Part shown: piece by piece, positions 17,356-26,925 of the stretch
How the letters are laid out: every line of letters starts with the position of its first letter
Position numbering within the stretch: the first letter of the stretch is position 1
Source: Halomonas zincidurans B6
Lineage (GTDB): Bacteria; Pseudomonadota; Gammaproteobacteria; Pseudomonadales; Halomonadaceae
Direction: 5' to 3'
Length of the DNA stretch: 64,000 nt
Assembly: GCF_000731955.1 (NCBI RefSeq)
Contig: NZ_JNCK01000001.1
Span: forward strand, 310,001 to 374,000
The notes under the pieces: generated by a model
What the model saw: only the letters and a program-made list of their open reading frames with translations
What the model was told of the DNA's origin: nothing
The model's database searches: none
Position numbers and translations under genes: made by a program

Positions 17356-19655
17356 GTTATCGCGTAGCGGTACGCGCGCTGTGCGAGTTCACCGCGCGCG
17401 GCGGCGATCTCGACCTGCGCTTCACGCCGTCGCCGACCGCCCAGGAGGGCATCGCCGGCCATGCGCTGGTCGCCGCGCGGCGTGGCGCCGACTACCAGCG
17501 CGAGATCGCGCTCGCCGGCGAATATGGTGCGCTCGCGGTGCGCGGGCGCGCCGACGGCTACGACGCGGCCCGCAACCGGCTCGAGGAGATCAAGACCTTT
17601 CGCGGCGACCTGGCGTCGATGCCCGACAACCACCGTCGCCTGCACTGGTCGCAGGTCAAGGTCTACGGCGCGCTGCTGTGCCGTGAACGTGCGCTCGATG
17701 AGGTGCGCTTGGCGCTGGTCTATCTCGACGTGGTCAGCCAGCGCGAGACGCTGATCGAGGAGCGTTTCGACGCCGCGACCCTGGAGGCGTTCTTCGAAGA
17801 TCAGTGCCGGCGCTTTCTGGCCTGGGCCGAGCAGGAGCTGGCCCACCGCCAGCGACGCGACGCCGCCCTCGAGGCGCTGCGCTTTCCCCACGCCGGGTTC
17901 CGGCCCGCCCAGCGCGAGCTGGCCGAATCGGTCTACAAGGCGGCGGGCACCGGGCGCTGCCTGATGCTGCAGGCGCCCACCGGTATCGGCAAGACGCTGG
18001 GCACGCTGTTCCCGACCCTCAAGGCGATGCCGCGTCAGCGCCTCGACCGGCTGTTCTTCCTGGCCGCCAAGACCCCGGGCCGGCGGCTGGCGCTCGACGC
18101 GCTGGCCACGCTGGCGCCCACTGAGGGCGATGCCACCCGGGGAGACACGGCGCCGACGGCGCTGCGCGTGCTCGAGCTCACCGCCCGCGACAAGGCCTGC
18201 GAACACCCGGACAAAGCCTGTCACGGCGATTCCTGCCCGCTGGCCAGCGGTTTCTACGACCGCCTGCCCGAGGCCCGCGCGGCGGCGGTGCGTCACGGCC
18301 GGCTCGAGCGTGCGGCGCTGCGCGAAATTGCCCTGGCCCATGACATCTGCCCGTACTACCTGGGCCAGGAGCTGGCGCGCTGGTGCGATGTGGTGGTCGG
18401 CGACTACAACTACTATTTCGACCTGCACGCCATGCTCTACGCGCTGACGGTCGAGAATCAGTGGCGCGTCGTGCTGCTGGTCGACGAGGCCCACAACCTG
18501 GTCGAGCGCGGGCGCGGCATGTACACCGCCGAGCTCGATCAGGGCGCGCTGCGTGCCCTCAAGCGCAGCGCCCCGGCGGCGCTCAAGAAGCCGCTCGAAC
18601 GCGTCGGGCGCCAGTGGCGCGCGCTCAACGGCGAGGCGGGCGATAATCCGACCAGTGACGACTACCACGTTCTCGACACGCCGCCGCAGCGCCTGCTGGG
18701 CGCGCTGCAAGGGCTGACCGCGGCGATCGGCGACTACAGCGAGCAGCCGTTCACGCTCGACAGCGAGCTGCAGCGCGTCTACCTGGACGCCCTGCATCTG
18801 GCGCGGCTGGCCGAGCTGTTCGATGACCATTCGCTGTACGACATGACGTTGCGCGACGGGCGGCGCGGCGCGCGGCTCTCGCGGCTGTGCTGTCGCAACG
18901 TGGTGCCCGCCGGCTTTCTCGCCCCGCGCTTCGCCGCCGCGCACAGCGCGGTGCTGTTTTCGGCGACCCTCGGCCCGGCCGACTATTATCGCAACCTGCT
19001 CGGGCTGCCGGACGCCACGCCCTGGCTCGAGTCGGCCTCGCCGTTCTCGGCCGAGCAGTTGAGCGTGCATCGGGTGCGCACGATCTCCACCCGCTACGCC
19101 GATCGGCCCGCGTCGCTTGAGCCGATCGCCGCGCTGATGGCCACGCAGTATCGCCGTCGCCCGGGCAATTACCTGGCGTTCTTCAGCAGTTACGCCTACC
19201 TCGATCAGGTCGCCGAGCGCTTCGCCGCCGCGTTTCCGGCGATTCCGCTGTGGCGACAGTCGCGGCGCATGGACGAGGCCGAGCGTCAGGCGTTTGTCGA
19301 ACGCTTCGCCGCGGACGGCCGAGGGATCGGCTTCGCGGTGCTCGGCGGGGCGTTCGGCGAGGGTATCGACCTGGCCGGCGAACGCCTGGTCGGGGCTTTC
19401 GTCGCCACGCTGGGGCTGCCCCAGGTCAACCCGGTCACCGAGCAGTTTCGCCGATGCCTCGAGACCCGGTTCGGCCGCGGCTACGACTACGCCTACCTGT
19501 ATCCCGGCGTGCAGAAGGTGGTCCAGGCCGCCGGGCGGGTGATTCGCACGCCCGAGGATCGCGGCAGCGTGCACCTGATCGACGATCGCTTCGGCGAGCC
19601 GCGGGTGGCCCGGCTGCTGCCCGCCTGGTGGGCGCTCGACGGCGATCGCCGCTGA
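17352..19655 (+). CDS. PD-(D/E)xK nuclease fused to XPD/DinG-type superfamily 2 helicase
   Basis: A 767-residue DNA helicase. Residues about 60-115 (RGRADGYDAARNRLEEIKTFRGD and WSQVKVYGALL) look like a RecB/Cas4-type nuclease core with D and ExK. The helicase follows: QAPTGIGKT (Walker A, about 206-214), four cysteines between about 283 and 332 (ACEHPDKACHGDSC and DICPYY) in the place of the XPD/DinG iron-sulfur cluster, VDEAH at about 377-381, and the motif V/VI region GGAFGEGIDLAGE and VVQAAGRVIRTPEDRG. The start is a TTG that overlaps the stop of the FAN1-type gene; upstream codons in this frame lie inside that gene. The two genes are often neighbours in relatives, so joint function in crosslink or replication-fork repair is likely but inferred. 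Confidence 0.87.
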   Translation: MSYRVAVRALCEFTARGGDLDLRFTPSPTAQEGIAGHALVAARRGADYQREIALAGEYGALAVRGRADGYDAARNRLEEIKTFRGDLASMPDNHRRLHWSQVKVYGALLCRERALDEVRLALVYLDVVSQRETLIEERFDAATLEAFFEDQCRRFLAWAEQELAHRQRRDAALEALRFPHAGFRPAQRELAESVYKAAGTGRCLMLQAPTGIGKTLGTLFPTLKAMPRQRLDRLFFLAAKTPGRRLALDALATLAPTEGDATRGDTAPTALRVLELTARDKACEHPDKACHGDSCPLASGFYDRLPEARAAAVRHGRLERAALREIALAHDICPYYLGQELARWCDVVVGDYNYYFDLHAMLYALTVENQWRVVLLVDEAHNLVERGRGMYTAELDQGALRALKRSAPAALKKPLERVGRQWRALNGEAGDNPTSDDYHVLDTPPQRLLGALQGLTAAIGDYSEQPFTLDSELQRVYLDALHLARLAELFDDHSLYDMTLRDGRRGARLSRLCCRNVVPAGFLAPRFAAAHSAVLFSATLGPADYYRNLLGLPDATPWLESASPFSAEQLSVHRVRTISTRYADRPASLEPIAALMATQYRRRPGNYLAFFSSYAYLDQVAERFAAAFPAIPLWRQSRRMDEAERQAFVERFAADGRGIGFAVLGGAFGEGIDLAGERLVGAFVATLGLPQVNPVTEQFRRCLETRFGRGYDYAYLYPGVQKVVQAAGRVIRTPEDRGSVHLIDDRFGEPRVARLLPAWWALDGDRR

Positions 19656-19746
19656 AACGCCATCCTCGAGTGCGGCGCCGCTTTATCCCGCGCCGGGCCT
19701 TCCCTACAATCATTCTCTCCTACCCTGGTTGGCGGAACCGCATCGT

Positions 19747-20688
19747 ATGCTGGGATTTCTGCAAGGCTTGGCCTACGGGCTGTTCGTTACCTGCCTGCCG
19801 TGGTTTCTGATCGGCATGGCCAGCCCGCGGCTGGCGTTGGCGGAACTCGACCCCAATCGCCTTCAGGTGATCGTGCGCTACTGGCTGCTGGTGCCGTTCG
19901 TGGCGTTCGTGATCTGGCTGACCTCGTTGTGGGGCGGCTTCGGTCCCTCGCTGGCCGGTTGGTTGGCGGGGCTGGTGGCGATCGCCGTCGAGTTGCCGGT
20001 TGAGCGCCGCGCGCGTAACTGGTGGCAGCGTTGGCGGGCGCGGCGTCAGGCCCGCCGCCAGGCGGCCGAGGACTCGCGGCAACGCGCCGAACGCCAGCGC
20101 GAGGCGCAGGAGCGCGGGGTGATGAGCCTCGACCCGGAGCATCCGCCGGCCGACGCCGACGAGGTGGTGCGCGCACTGTGCGCGGCCAAAGGCGAGCTGC
20201 TTGCGCTCTCCCGCGAGGATGTGGCGGTGCAGGCCGACCGGCTGTACAGCCGCTATCGGCACGTCGAGTCGGTCCTCGCGGCGCGTTTCGAGCGCACCGA
20301 ACTGGCCTACCAGCGCGCCCATGGGCTGGTCAACGAGGTGTGCCTGGGGGCGGTGGACAACCTTACCCGGATGGCCGCCCAGGCGCGCAGCGTGGCCGGC
20401 GTCGACGGTGACTTCGTCAGGCGCCGGCTGGATCGCGAACGCCAGACGTTGAGTGTGGCCGAACGCCTGGCATTGAAGCGCCGCCTGGAACTCGTCGCCG
20501 ACACCGAGCGCCATCTGCGCGACCTGTCGGCGCGCAACGAGGCGGCATTGACGGCGCTGGACGATACCGCCGTGGCGCTGGCGCGGGTCGAGACCCAGCG
20601 TCCGCAGGCCTCGGTGGCCGCCGAGCGGGCGCTGGGCGATCTGCGCCGCTTCGCCGAGGGCGCGGCGCGCTACAGCCGCAGTCAGTAG
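19747..20688 (+). CDS. Membrane-anchored coiled-coil protein, XpaC-like partner of TelA
   Basis: A 313-residue product with two hydrophobic spans near the N-terminus (about residues 3-23 and 40-80, with LLVPFVAFVIWLTSLWGGFGPSLAGWLAGLVAIAV), then a very basic segment rich in Arg (RARRQARRQ) and a long Glu/Arg/Leu-rich region (about 105-313) expected to form coiled coils in the cytoplasm. Position directly before a TelA-family gene (37 bp), the size and the membrane-plus-helical layout match the XpaC ('5-bromo-4-chloroindolyl phosphate hydrolysis') family, whose name reflects an old assay rather than a known activity. ATG at 19747 is preferred to a TTG at 19729; neither has a strong ribosome binding site. 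Family assignment is tentative. Confidence 0.6.
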   Translation: MLGFLQGLAYGLFVTCLPWFLIGMASPRLALAELDPNRLQVIVRYWLLVPFVAFVIWLTSLWGGFGPSLAGWLAGLVAIAVELPVERRARNWWQRWRARRQARRQAAEDSRQRAERQREAQERGVMSLDPEHPPADADEVVRALCAAKGELLALSREDVAVQADRLYSRYRHVESVLAARFERTELAYQRAHGLVNEVCLGAVDNLTRMAAQARSVAGVDGDFVRRRLDRERQTLSVAERLALKRRLELVADTERHLRDLSARNEAALTALDDTAVALARVETQRPQASVAAERALGDLRRFAEGAARYSRSQ

Positions 20689-20725
20689 GCGTCATTGGAG
20701 TGTGCCAATCGCGAGGAGCCAAGCG

Positions 20726-21934
20726 ATGAGCGACGATCGAGACGAACAACACGACGACCGGCGGCTGGCGCTGCCGGCGGTGGAGGAGATCGCCGCGGGG
20801 CTGTCGGCCGACGACCGCCGCGACAGCGATCCCGAAGAGAGCGAGCTGGCGGCACTGGCCGACGACTTCGTCGACGGTCTGCTCCGACCGGGCGAAGGCG
20901 AGGAGCCGCGCCGCGCGGTCGACGAGATGGGCCTCGAGCTGCAACGCCAGGCCGCCCACCAGAGCGAGATGCTGCAGACGCCGCTGCGCCGCCTGGCGCG
21001 TCAGGGCGACGAGGGCGGGCCGGTCGCCGAGTCGCTCGCCCAGCTGCGCGCGCGGATGCAGGATCTCGATCCGCAGCAGCACGCGCTGGGCGGCGGCGGG
21101 CTCGATCGGGTGCTGTCACGCCTGCCGGGGGTGGGCAGCCGTCTGCAGCGCTATTTCCAGAAGTTCGAGAACGCCCAGCAGGCCCTCGATGCGATCATCC
21201 ACGATCTGGAAGCCGGAGGCGAGATGCTGCGCCGCGACAACCTGACCCTGAGCGACGATCAGCAGGCGCTGCGCGACATGGCCGGCCAGTTGCAGCGCCA
21301 GGTGGCGCTGGGCCAGCTGATCGACCGGCGGCTGGTCGCCGCCGCCGAGGCGCGTTCCGACGATCCCCAGAGTTCCACCCTCGACCAGCCCGCATTCATC
21401 GACCAGCGTCCCTTCATTGAAGAGGAGCTGCTGTTTCCGCTGCGCCAGCGCATCGTCGATCTGCAGCAGCAGCTCGCGGTCAGCCAGCAGGGCGTGCTGG
21501 CGCTGGAGGTGGTGATTCGCAACAATCGCGAGCTGATGCGCGGCGTCGACCGGGCGATCAACGTCACCGTCTCGGCGCTCACCGTGGCGGTGACGGTGGC
21601 CATGGCGCTGGCCAATCAGCGGCTGGTGCTCGATCGCGTCGAGGCGCTCAACCAGTCGACCTCGGCGATGATCGCCGGCACCGCTCGCGCGTTACGCGCC
21701 CAGGGGGTGGAGATCCAGAGCCGGGCGGCCTCGGCGACGCTGGATCGCGAGACCCTCGAGGAGGCCTTTCGCGAAGTCATGGCGGCGCTGGACGACGTCT
21801 CGCACTATCGCCAGCAAGCCCTGCCGCGTCTCGACGAGCAGATCGAGCGGCTCGATGCGCTGTCGCGCCAGGGCAATGCGGCGATCGACCGGCTCGATCG
21901 CGGCAACCGGCGGCGCACCGACGACAGCCTGTAG
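20726..21934 (+). CDS. telA: TelA-family protein (annotated as toxic anion resistance)
   Basis: A 402-residue soluble, largely helical protein. The N-terminal 60 residues are acidic and low in complexity. The family core follows with SRLPGVGSRLQRYFQKFENAQQALDAII, the LRRDNLTLSDDQQALRDMAGQL segment, FPLRQRIVDLQQQLAVSQQG, and VIRNNRELMRGVDRAINVTVSALTVAVTVAMAL, which is highly conserved in TelA proteins. GAGGAG seven bases before the ATG at 20726 sets the start. It forms a two-gene unit with the membrane coiled-coil protein upstream. Some members raise tolerance to tellurite or to antimicrobials, but the molecular role is not known. The pair may act at the cell envelope. Confidence 0.85.
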   Translation: MSDDRDEQHDDRRLALPAVEEIAAGLSADDRRDSDPEESELAALADDFVDGLLRPGEGEEPRRAVDEMGLELQRQAAHQSEMLQTPLRRLARQGDEGGPVAESLAQLRARMQDLDPQQHALGGGGLDRVLSRLPGVGSRLQRYFQKFENAQQALDAIIHDLEAGGEMLRRDNLTLSDDQQALRDMAGQLQRQVALGQLIDRRLVAAAEARSDDPQSSTLDQPAFIDQRPFIEEELLFPLRQRIVDLQQQLAVSQQGVLALEVVIRNNRELMRGVDRAINVTVSALTVAVTVAMALANQRLVLDRVEALNQSTSAMIAGTARALRAQGVEIQSRAASATLDRETLEEAFREVMAALDDVSHYRQQALPRLDEQIERLDALSRQGNAAIDRLDRGNRRRTDDSL

Positions 21935-22147
21935 CGCTGGATGTCGGTGCGAAACATTTCAGAACACTGTTTTCGATAAGCTGCGCGTTATGCCGCAGAG
22001 ACTGGCCATAACCCCTAGCCAATACTTGGAAATGTTTTCAAACTGGCGCTTAAAAGCCTGCCAAGACAAATACTTGGATCAAGTTGTTGGGCTGATCTTT
22101 TTTCTATATTCTGGCCGGCATACCTCCCGACCGACCGGACCAAGCGC

Positions 22148-23419
22148 ATGACAGACGCCAAGAAGCAGGCCGCCCTGGATTACCATTCGCAACCCTTCCC
22201 CGGAAAGCTGTCCGTCGAGATCACCAAGCCGACGAGTTCCGCCAAGCACCTGGCGCTGGCCTACAGCCCGGGCGTGGCCGAGCCCTGCCGCGAGATCGCC
22301 AGGGACCCCGAGAACGCCTACCTGTACACCGGCAAGGGCAACCTGGTCGCGGTGATCTCCGACGGCAGCGCGATTCTCGGCCTGGGCAATCTCGGTCCGC
22401 GGGCCAGCAAGCCGGTCATGGAGGGCAAGGGCGTACTGTTCAAGCGTTTCGCCGGCATCAATTCGGTGGATATCGAGGTCGACGCCGAAAGCCCGCAGGC
22501 GTTCATCGACACCGTCTCGCGTATCGCCGGCACCTGGGGCGGCATCAATCTCGAGGATATCAAGGCCCCCGAGTGCTTCGAGATCGAGCGCACGCTGATC
22601 GAGCAGTGCGACATTCCGGTCTTCCACGACGACCAGCACGGTACCGCCATCGTCACCGCGGCGGGCATGCTCAATGCGCTGGAGATCGCCGGCAAGCCCA
22701 TCGATCAGGCGCGCATCGTCTGTCTGGGCGCCGGTTCGGCGGCGATCGCCTGCATGAAGCTGCTGGTCTCCTGCGGCGCGCGGACCGAGAACATCTACAT
22801 GCTCGATCGCAAGGGGGTGATCCATAGCGGGCGCAGCGACCTCAACGAATACAAGGCGATGTTCGCCACCGAGACCGCGCTGCGGACCCTCGACGAGGCG
22901 ATCGACGGCGCCGATGTGTTCGTGGGGCTCTCGGGGCCCAACCTGCTGAGCGCCGAGCAGCTCGGCAGGATGGCCGCCAGCCCGATCGTGTTCGCCTGCT
23001 CCAATCCCGACCCGGAGATCCACCCCGATCTCGCCCATGAGACCCGCGACGACGTGATCATGGCCACCGGCCGTTCCGACTTTCCCAACCAGGTCAACAA
23101 CGTGCTGGGTTTCCCGTTCATCTTTCGCGGTGCGCTGGACGTGCGTGCCACGCGCATCAACGAAGAAATGAAGCTGGCCGCGGTCTATGCACTGCGCGAC
23201 CTGGCGCGCGAGCCGGTGCCGCAGGCGGTGCTCGAGGCCTACGAGGTCGATGCGCTGGAATACGGTCGCGGCTACATCATTCCCACGCCGATGGACGCGC
23301 GATTGCTCGACCGGGTCGCCTCGGCGGTGGCGCGAGCGGCGGTCGATTCCGGCGTGGCGCGTCGGCCGTTTCCGCCGCACTATCCCTTGACCCGCGTCGA
23401 GGATGTCTACGGCGGCTGA
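22148..23419 (+). CDS. maeB: NADP-type malic enzyme, short form
   Basis: Oxidative decarboxylation of malate to pyruvate with production of NADPH or NADH. The 423-residue product holds both malic-enzyme domains: YSPGVAEPCREIA near the start, the catalytic lysine/tyrosine region LGLGNLGPRASKPVMEGKG, the metal-binding FHDDQHGTAIV, then the dinucleotide-binding VCLGAGSAAIACMKLL and FACSNPDPEIHPD, and the conserved ATGRSDFPNQVNNVLGFPFIFRGALD. The phosphotransacetylase domain that makes E. coli MaeB about 760 residues long is absent, as in many pseudomonads and halomonads. The 213-bp upstream gap contains two copies of ATACTTGGA 48 bp apart and a TATATT that may be a -10 element. In P. aeruginosa the same gene also neighbours ponA. 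Confidence 0.93.
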   Translation: MTDAKKQAALDYHSQPFPGKLSVEITKPTSSAKHLALAYSPGVAEPCREIARDPENAYLYTGKGNLVAVISDGSAILGLGNLGPRASKPVMEGKGVLFKRFAGINSVDIEVDAESPQAFIDTVSRIAGTWGGINLEDIKAPECFEIERTLIEQCDIPVFHDDQHGTAIVTAAGMLNALEIAGKPIDQARIVCLGAGSAAIACMKLLVSCGARTENIYMLDRKGVIHSGRSDLNEYKAMFATETALRTLDEAIDGADVFVGLSGPNLLSAEQLGRMAASPIVFACSNPDPEIHPDLAHETRDDVIMATGRSDFPNQVNNVLGFPFIFRGALDVRATRINEEMKLAAVYALRDLAREPVPQAVLEAYEVDALEYGRGYIIPTPMDARLLDRVASAVARAAVDSGVARRPFPPHYPLTRVEDVYGG

Positions 23420-23466
23420 GCCATGGCGTTGGCAAGGTTGACACGATAGCGCGAGCGCACAAGCAA

Positions 23467-23492
23467 GTCGGCCCCTTCTGGGCCGGCTTTTT
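23467..23492 (+). terminator. Rho-independent terminator after maeB
   Basis: A GTCGGCCC/GGGCCGGC stem (C-G-rich core CGGCCC/GGGCCG) with a five-base loop is followed by TTTTT. It lies 47 bp past the maeB stop, ahead of the convergent DUF481 gene. Confidence 0.85.
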
Positions 23493-23528
23493 CGTCAGGC
23501 TCTGATGCCTCAGGATTTGAACGATCGG

Positions 23529-24311
23529 CTACCAGCGATACAGCAGTGACGCCGCGGTGGTGCGATCGATATTGGAACTGGCGCCTTCGGGGGGCTGCGA
23601 GTTGCGCTCGATCTCGTGGGACAGGCGTAACGCGAGATGGGCGTTGAGCTGTGCGGTCACCGCCGAGAAGGCGCGAGTGGTGACATTCTGAGCGGTGCCT
23701 TCGACGGAGAGTTCCTGCTGGAAGCTGGAGCCTTCGCTGAAGTTCCACTGGTAATCCAGGGCGCCGTAGCCTACCGCCAGATCATCACCTTCGCCGCTTT
23801 CCAGCTCGTCATGGCGATAGCCCGGGCCGGCTTCCAATGACAGCACATGATCGGGACCGGCGAGCAGTTGGCGGCCATAGCCGGCGATGGTCGTGAACTG
23901 ATAGTCGTAACCGCTGAAGCGATCCTTTTCCCAGCGCGTGAAGCCGAACAGATAATGCGGCCCCTCGAGATCGTAGCGTTCGCGCCCGCCGAGCAGATAC
24001 TGCTCGGCGCTGGTGTTGTCGTTTTCCTCGACCTTGCGAGTCTCGGCGCGCAGGGTCTGGGTCCAGTGCCCGGTCAGCCAGGTCAGGCGGCCCTTGGCGA
24101 GCAGCGTCGAGCTATCGGTGTTGCCCGACAGACTGGTGTAGCCGAGCTCGGCCTGACCGGTGAATTCCGGCGCGTCGTCTTCGGGGGCCGGGGGCGCGTA
24201 GAACAGCGAATCCTGCGCTGCTGCTGTCAGGGGCGAACACAGCAGGCTCAACACGGCCGTCGCGGCGCTCAGGACCGGTGTCTGCGTTGCTGTGGCGATC
24301 AGCCGCGGCAT
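23529..24311 (-). CDS. DUF481 outer-membrane beta-barrel protein
   Basis: A 260-residue secreted protein with a clear signal peptide (MPRLIATATQT...SLLCSPLTAAAQ, cleavage expected near residue 33) and alternating aromatic beta-strands ending ...TAASLLYRW, the C-terminal aromatic expected of outer-membrane barrels. The strand pattern GQAELGYTSLSGNTDSSTL, GGRERYDLEG, YLFGFTRWEKDRFSGYDYQFT and SLEAGPGYRHDELE is typical of DUF481 (YdiY-like, salt-stress-induced outer membrane family). The start at 24311 has AGGAGT seven bases upstream; a longer frame upstream has no signal and is not used. The ligand or transport substrate is unknown. It lies downstream of mrcA in the same direction, with 91 bp between. 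Confidence 0.85.
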   Translation of the reverse strand: MPRLIATATQTPVLSAATAVLSLLCSPLTAAAQDSLFYAPPAPEDDAPEFTGQAELGYTSLSGNTDSSTLLAKGRLTWLTGHWTQTLRAETRKVEENDNTSAEQYLLGGRERYDLEGPHYLFGFTRWEKDRFSGYDYQFTTIAGYGRQLLAGPDHVLSLEAGPGYRHDELESGEGDDLAVGYGALDYQWNFSEGSSFQQELSVEGTAQNVTTRAFSAVTAQLNAHLALRLSHEIERNSQPPEGASSNIDRTTAASLLYRW

Positions 24312-24402
24312 GATGGGACTCCTGGTTCTCACGTCGTATCCGTGTCCACCGGCGCGTATGAGCCCGGCGGACACGGACAAGCTGGCGCCTGTGCTGGCGT
24401 GC

Positions 24403-26925
24403 TCAGAAAATGGCTTCGTAGGTGCCGGTCCCCTGCGAGCCGCTGCTGTCCTCCAGTTCGCTGTCGATGCGCTGCGGCTCGTAGTCGGGCAGGTTGCTTT
24501 CGCGGAAGATCTCCTCGATTCCACCTGGCTGGTCGTCTTGCAGGCGCCGCCCGGTATCCGGGTCGATGCGCGCCGTGACGATACCCGCGGGACGTTCTGG
24601 AACGATCTCGGGAGTGCCCTTCAGAGCCTGGCGCATGAACAGCTTCCAGATCGGCAAGGCCGCCTGTGAGCCGTATTCACCGGTACTCTCGTTGTTGTCC
24701 TTGCCGACCCACACGGTAGCGACCAGCTGGTTGTTGAAACCCGAGAACCAGGCGTCGCGCTGATCGTTGGTGGTGCCGGTCTTGCCGACGATGTCGCTGC
24801 GCTCGAGATCCAGCGCGCCGCGACCGGTACCGCGCTCGATGACGTCGCGCAGGATGTCGCGCAGGATGTACAGGGCCTGCGGATCGACCACCCGGGGGGC
24901 GAGCGGATAGCGCTTGCCGTCGATACCGACCTCGTCGGCCTCGGTGCTGCAATCGCGGCAGGCGACCTGAGGCGTATATTCGAGCAATGGCTGTTGCTCG
25001 CCGGTCTTTTCGACGCGCTGGATGTACCAGGGCGAGACCTTGAAGCCGCCGTTGGCAAGGATCGCGTAGGCATTGGCCATCTCCAGCGGGCTCAGCGAGG
25101 CGCTGCCCAGCGCCAGCGACAGGCCGTTGGGCAGGCGGTCCTCGGCGAAACCGAAACGCTCGAGAAAGCGCAGCGCCTTGTCCAGCCCGAGCGTCTGCAG
25201 CACCCGGATCGTCACCAGGTTGCGCGACTCGTAAAGCCCCACGCGTAACCGGGTCGGCCCTTGGAATTCGCCTTCGGCATTCTCGGGGCGCCAGGAGCCG
25301 CCCATGTCGCTCATTACCACCGGCGCGTCGTTGACCACCGTGGCGGCAGTCATGTTGCCTTCCTGTAACGCCGCCAGATAGATGAACGGCTTGAAGATCG
25401 AACCGGCCTGGCGCTGGGCCTGGGTGACGCGATTGAAGCTGCTGGCCGCGAAGCTGAAGCCGCCTTGCAGCGCGCGGATCGCGCCGTTCTTGGGGTCGAG
25501 GGCGACGATCGCACCCTCGGTGCCGGGCTTCTGCGACAGACGCCAGCCGTCGTCGGTCTCGAGAATGCGTACCAGCGAGCCGCGCTCGGCGATCGCCGCG
25601 GCGTTGGCAGGCACCTCGCCGCGCCATTTGGGGCTCTTGTAGTCGCGTGCCCACTTCAGGCCAGTCCAGTCGAGGGTCACCAGCTTGGCCTGCTTGGTCA
25701 GCACTTGCATCTGGCGCTCGTCGGTGGAGACCACGATGGCCGGCTGTAACGGGCCGAGATCGGGGGTGCGTTCGAGCACCTTGAGCCAATTGCTGACGTC
25801 GCCGTCGATGCCGGCGACCTTGATCTCGCTGCTCTGTGCCGCCTGACGGGCGGTCTTGATGATCTCATCGGACTCGGCCAATTCTTCCTCGAGACCTTCC
25901 TGTTGGGTATTGTCCTGGGCCTCGACCAGGCTAGGCGGGATGCCTGCCTGCTCGGCGCCGCGCCAGCCGTGGCGCCGGTCGTAGTCGATCAGACCCTGGA
26001 TCAGTGCCTGGCGGGCGTCGGTCTGCAATTTGCTGTCCAGCGTGGTGGTGATCCGATAACCGCCGGTATAGGCCGTGTCGCCGAAGCGCTCGACGGCGAA
26101 CTGGCGGGCCATTTCGGCAACGTAGGGCGCTTCGACCTCGACCCGGGTGGTTTGTTCGCGAGCGGTGATGGGCTGCTTGACGGCGCGATCGTAGGCGCTC
26201 TGGTCGATATAGCCCAGCTCGCGCATGCGATAGAGGATCCAGTTGCGGCGGATCAACGAACGCTCGGGATTGCTCAGCGGGTTGAGGGCCGAAGGCGCCT
26301 TGGGCAGTCCGGCGATCATCGCCTTCTCGGCCAGGCTCAGCTCGGCCAACGGCTTGTCGTAGTAAGTGGTGGCGGCGGCGGCAATCCCGTAGGCGCCTTG
26401 GCCCAGGTAGATCTTGTTGACGTAGAGCTCGAAGATCTCCTGCTTGGACAGGATCTGCTCCATCTGCAGCGACAGCAGAATCTCGCGGATCTTGCGGGTA
26501 AAGGTTCTGTCCAGGGTCAGCAGGTAGTTGCGCGCCACCTGCATGGTGATGGTGCTGCCGCCGGACTGGATGTCGCCGCCGCTGAAGACGAGTTCGACGG
26601 CGGCCCGTGCCAGGCCCTTGGGGTCGACCCCGAAATGTTCAAAGAAGCGGGCATCCTCGGCGGCCAGGAATGCCTGGACCATGTCCTGAGGGACCGTCTC
26701 GAAATCGACCGGCTTGCGTCGCTCCTCGCCGAATTCGCCGATCAGCTTGTCGTCGCGGGTGTAGATGCGCAGCGGAGTCTGCAGTTCATAGCCCTGGAGT
26801 TGGCGTACATCGGGCAGGCCGGGGGCGAAATACAGCGCGGCGCCGATGACGGCCAGCACTCCCGCAGCGCTCAGGGATAGCAGTAGCCAAAGGGCCGAGA
26901 TCAGCAGGCGTCTAAAGAGCTTCAT
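24403..26925 (-). CDS. mrcA: Penicillin-binding protein 1A, bifunctional murein synthase
   Basis: Polymerises and crosslinks peptidoglycan from the inner membrane. The 840-residue class A PBP has a short cytoplasmic start and a transmembrane helix (about 7-32). The glycosyltransferase domain follows with EDARFFEHFGVDPKG (catalytic Glu), GGSTITMQVARNY and KIREILLSLQMEQ. An OB-like insert leads to the transpeptidase domain with S509-I-F-K512 (acylated serine), the SxN-type region and KTGTT at 715-719. The family alternative name is ponA. It is divergent from pilM, as in pseudomonads. The 244-bp gap holds both promoters; no strong ribosome binding site is evident before the ATG. Confidence 0.96.
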   Translation of the reverse strand: MKLFRRLLISALWLLLSLSAAGVLAVIGAALYFAPGLPDVRQLQGYELQTPLRIYTRDDKLIGEFGEERRKPVDFETVPQDMVQAFLAAEDARFFEHFGVDPKGLARAAVELVFSGGDIQSGGSTITMQVARNYLLTLDRTFTRKIREILLSLQMEQILSKQEIFELYVNKIYLGQGAYGIAAAATTYYDKPLAELSLAEKAMIAGLPKAPSALNPLSNPERSLIRRNWILYRMRELGYIDQSAYDRAVKQPITAREQTTRVEVEAPYVAEMARQFAVERFGDTAYTGGYRITTTLDSKLQTDARQALIQGLIDYDRRHGWRGAEQAGIPPSLVEAQDNTQQEGLEEELAESDEIIKTARQAAQSSEIKVAGIDGDVSNWLKVLERTPDLGPLQPAIVVSTDERQMQVLTKQAKLVTLDWTGLKWARDYKSPKWRGEVPANAAAIAERGSLVRILETDDGWRLSQKPGTEGAIVALDPKNGAIRALQGGFSFAASSFNRVTQAQRQAGSIFKPFIYLAALQEGNMTAATVVNDAPVVMSDMGGSWRPENAEGEFQGPTRLRVGLYESRNLVTIRVLQTLGLDKALRFLERFGFAEDRLPNGLSLALGSASLSPLEMANAYAILANGGFKVSPWYIQRVEKTGEQQPLLEYTPQVACRDCSTEADEVGIDGKRYPLAPRVVDPQALYILRDILRDVIERGTGRGALDLERSDIVGKTGTTNDQRDAWFSGFNNQLVATVWVGKDNNESTGEYGSQAALPIWKLFMRQALKGTPEIVPERPAGIVTARIDPDTGRRLQDDQPGGIEEIFRESNLPDYEPQRIDSELEDSSGSQGTGTYEAIF

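Noticed and set aside
17292..19574. Minus-strand open frame of 760 codons opposite the helicase gene
   Set aside because: Antisense shadow; the plus strand carries helicase motifs in order.
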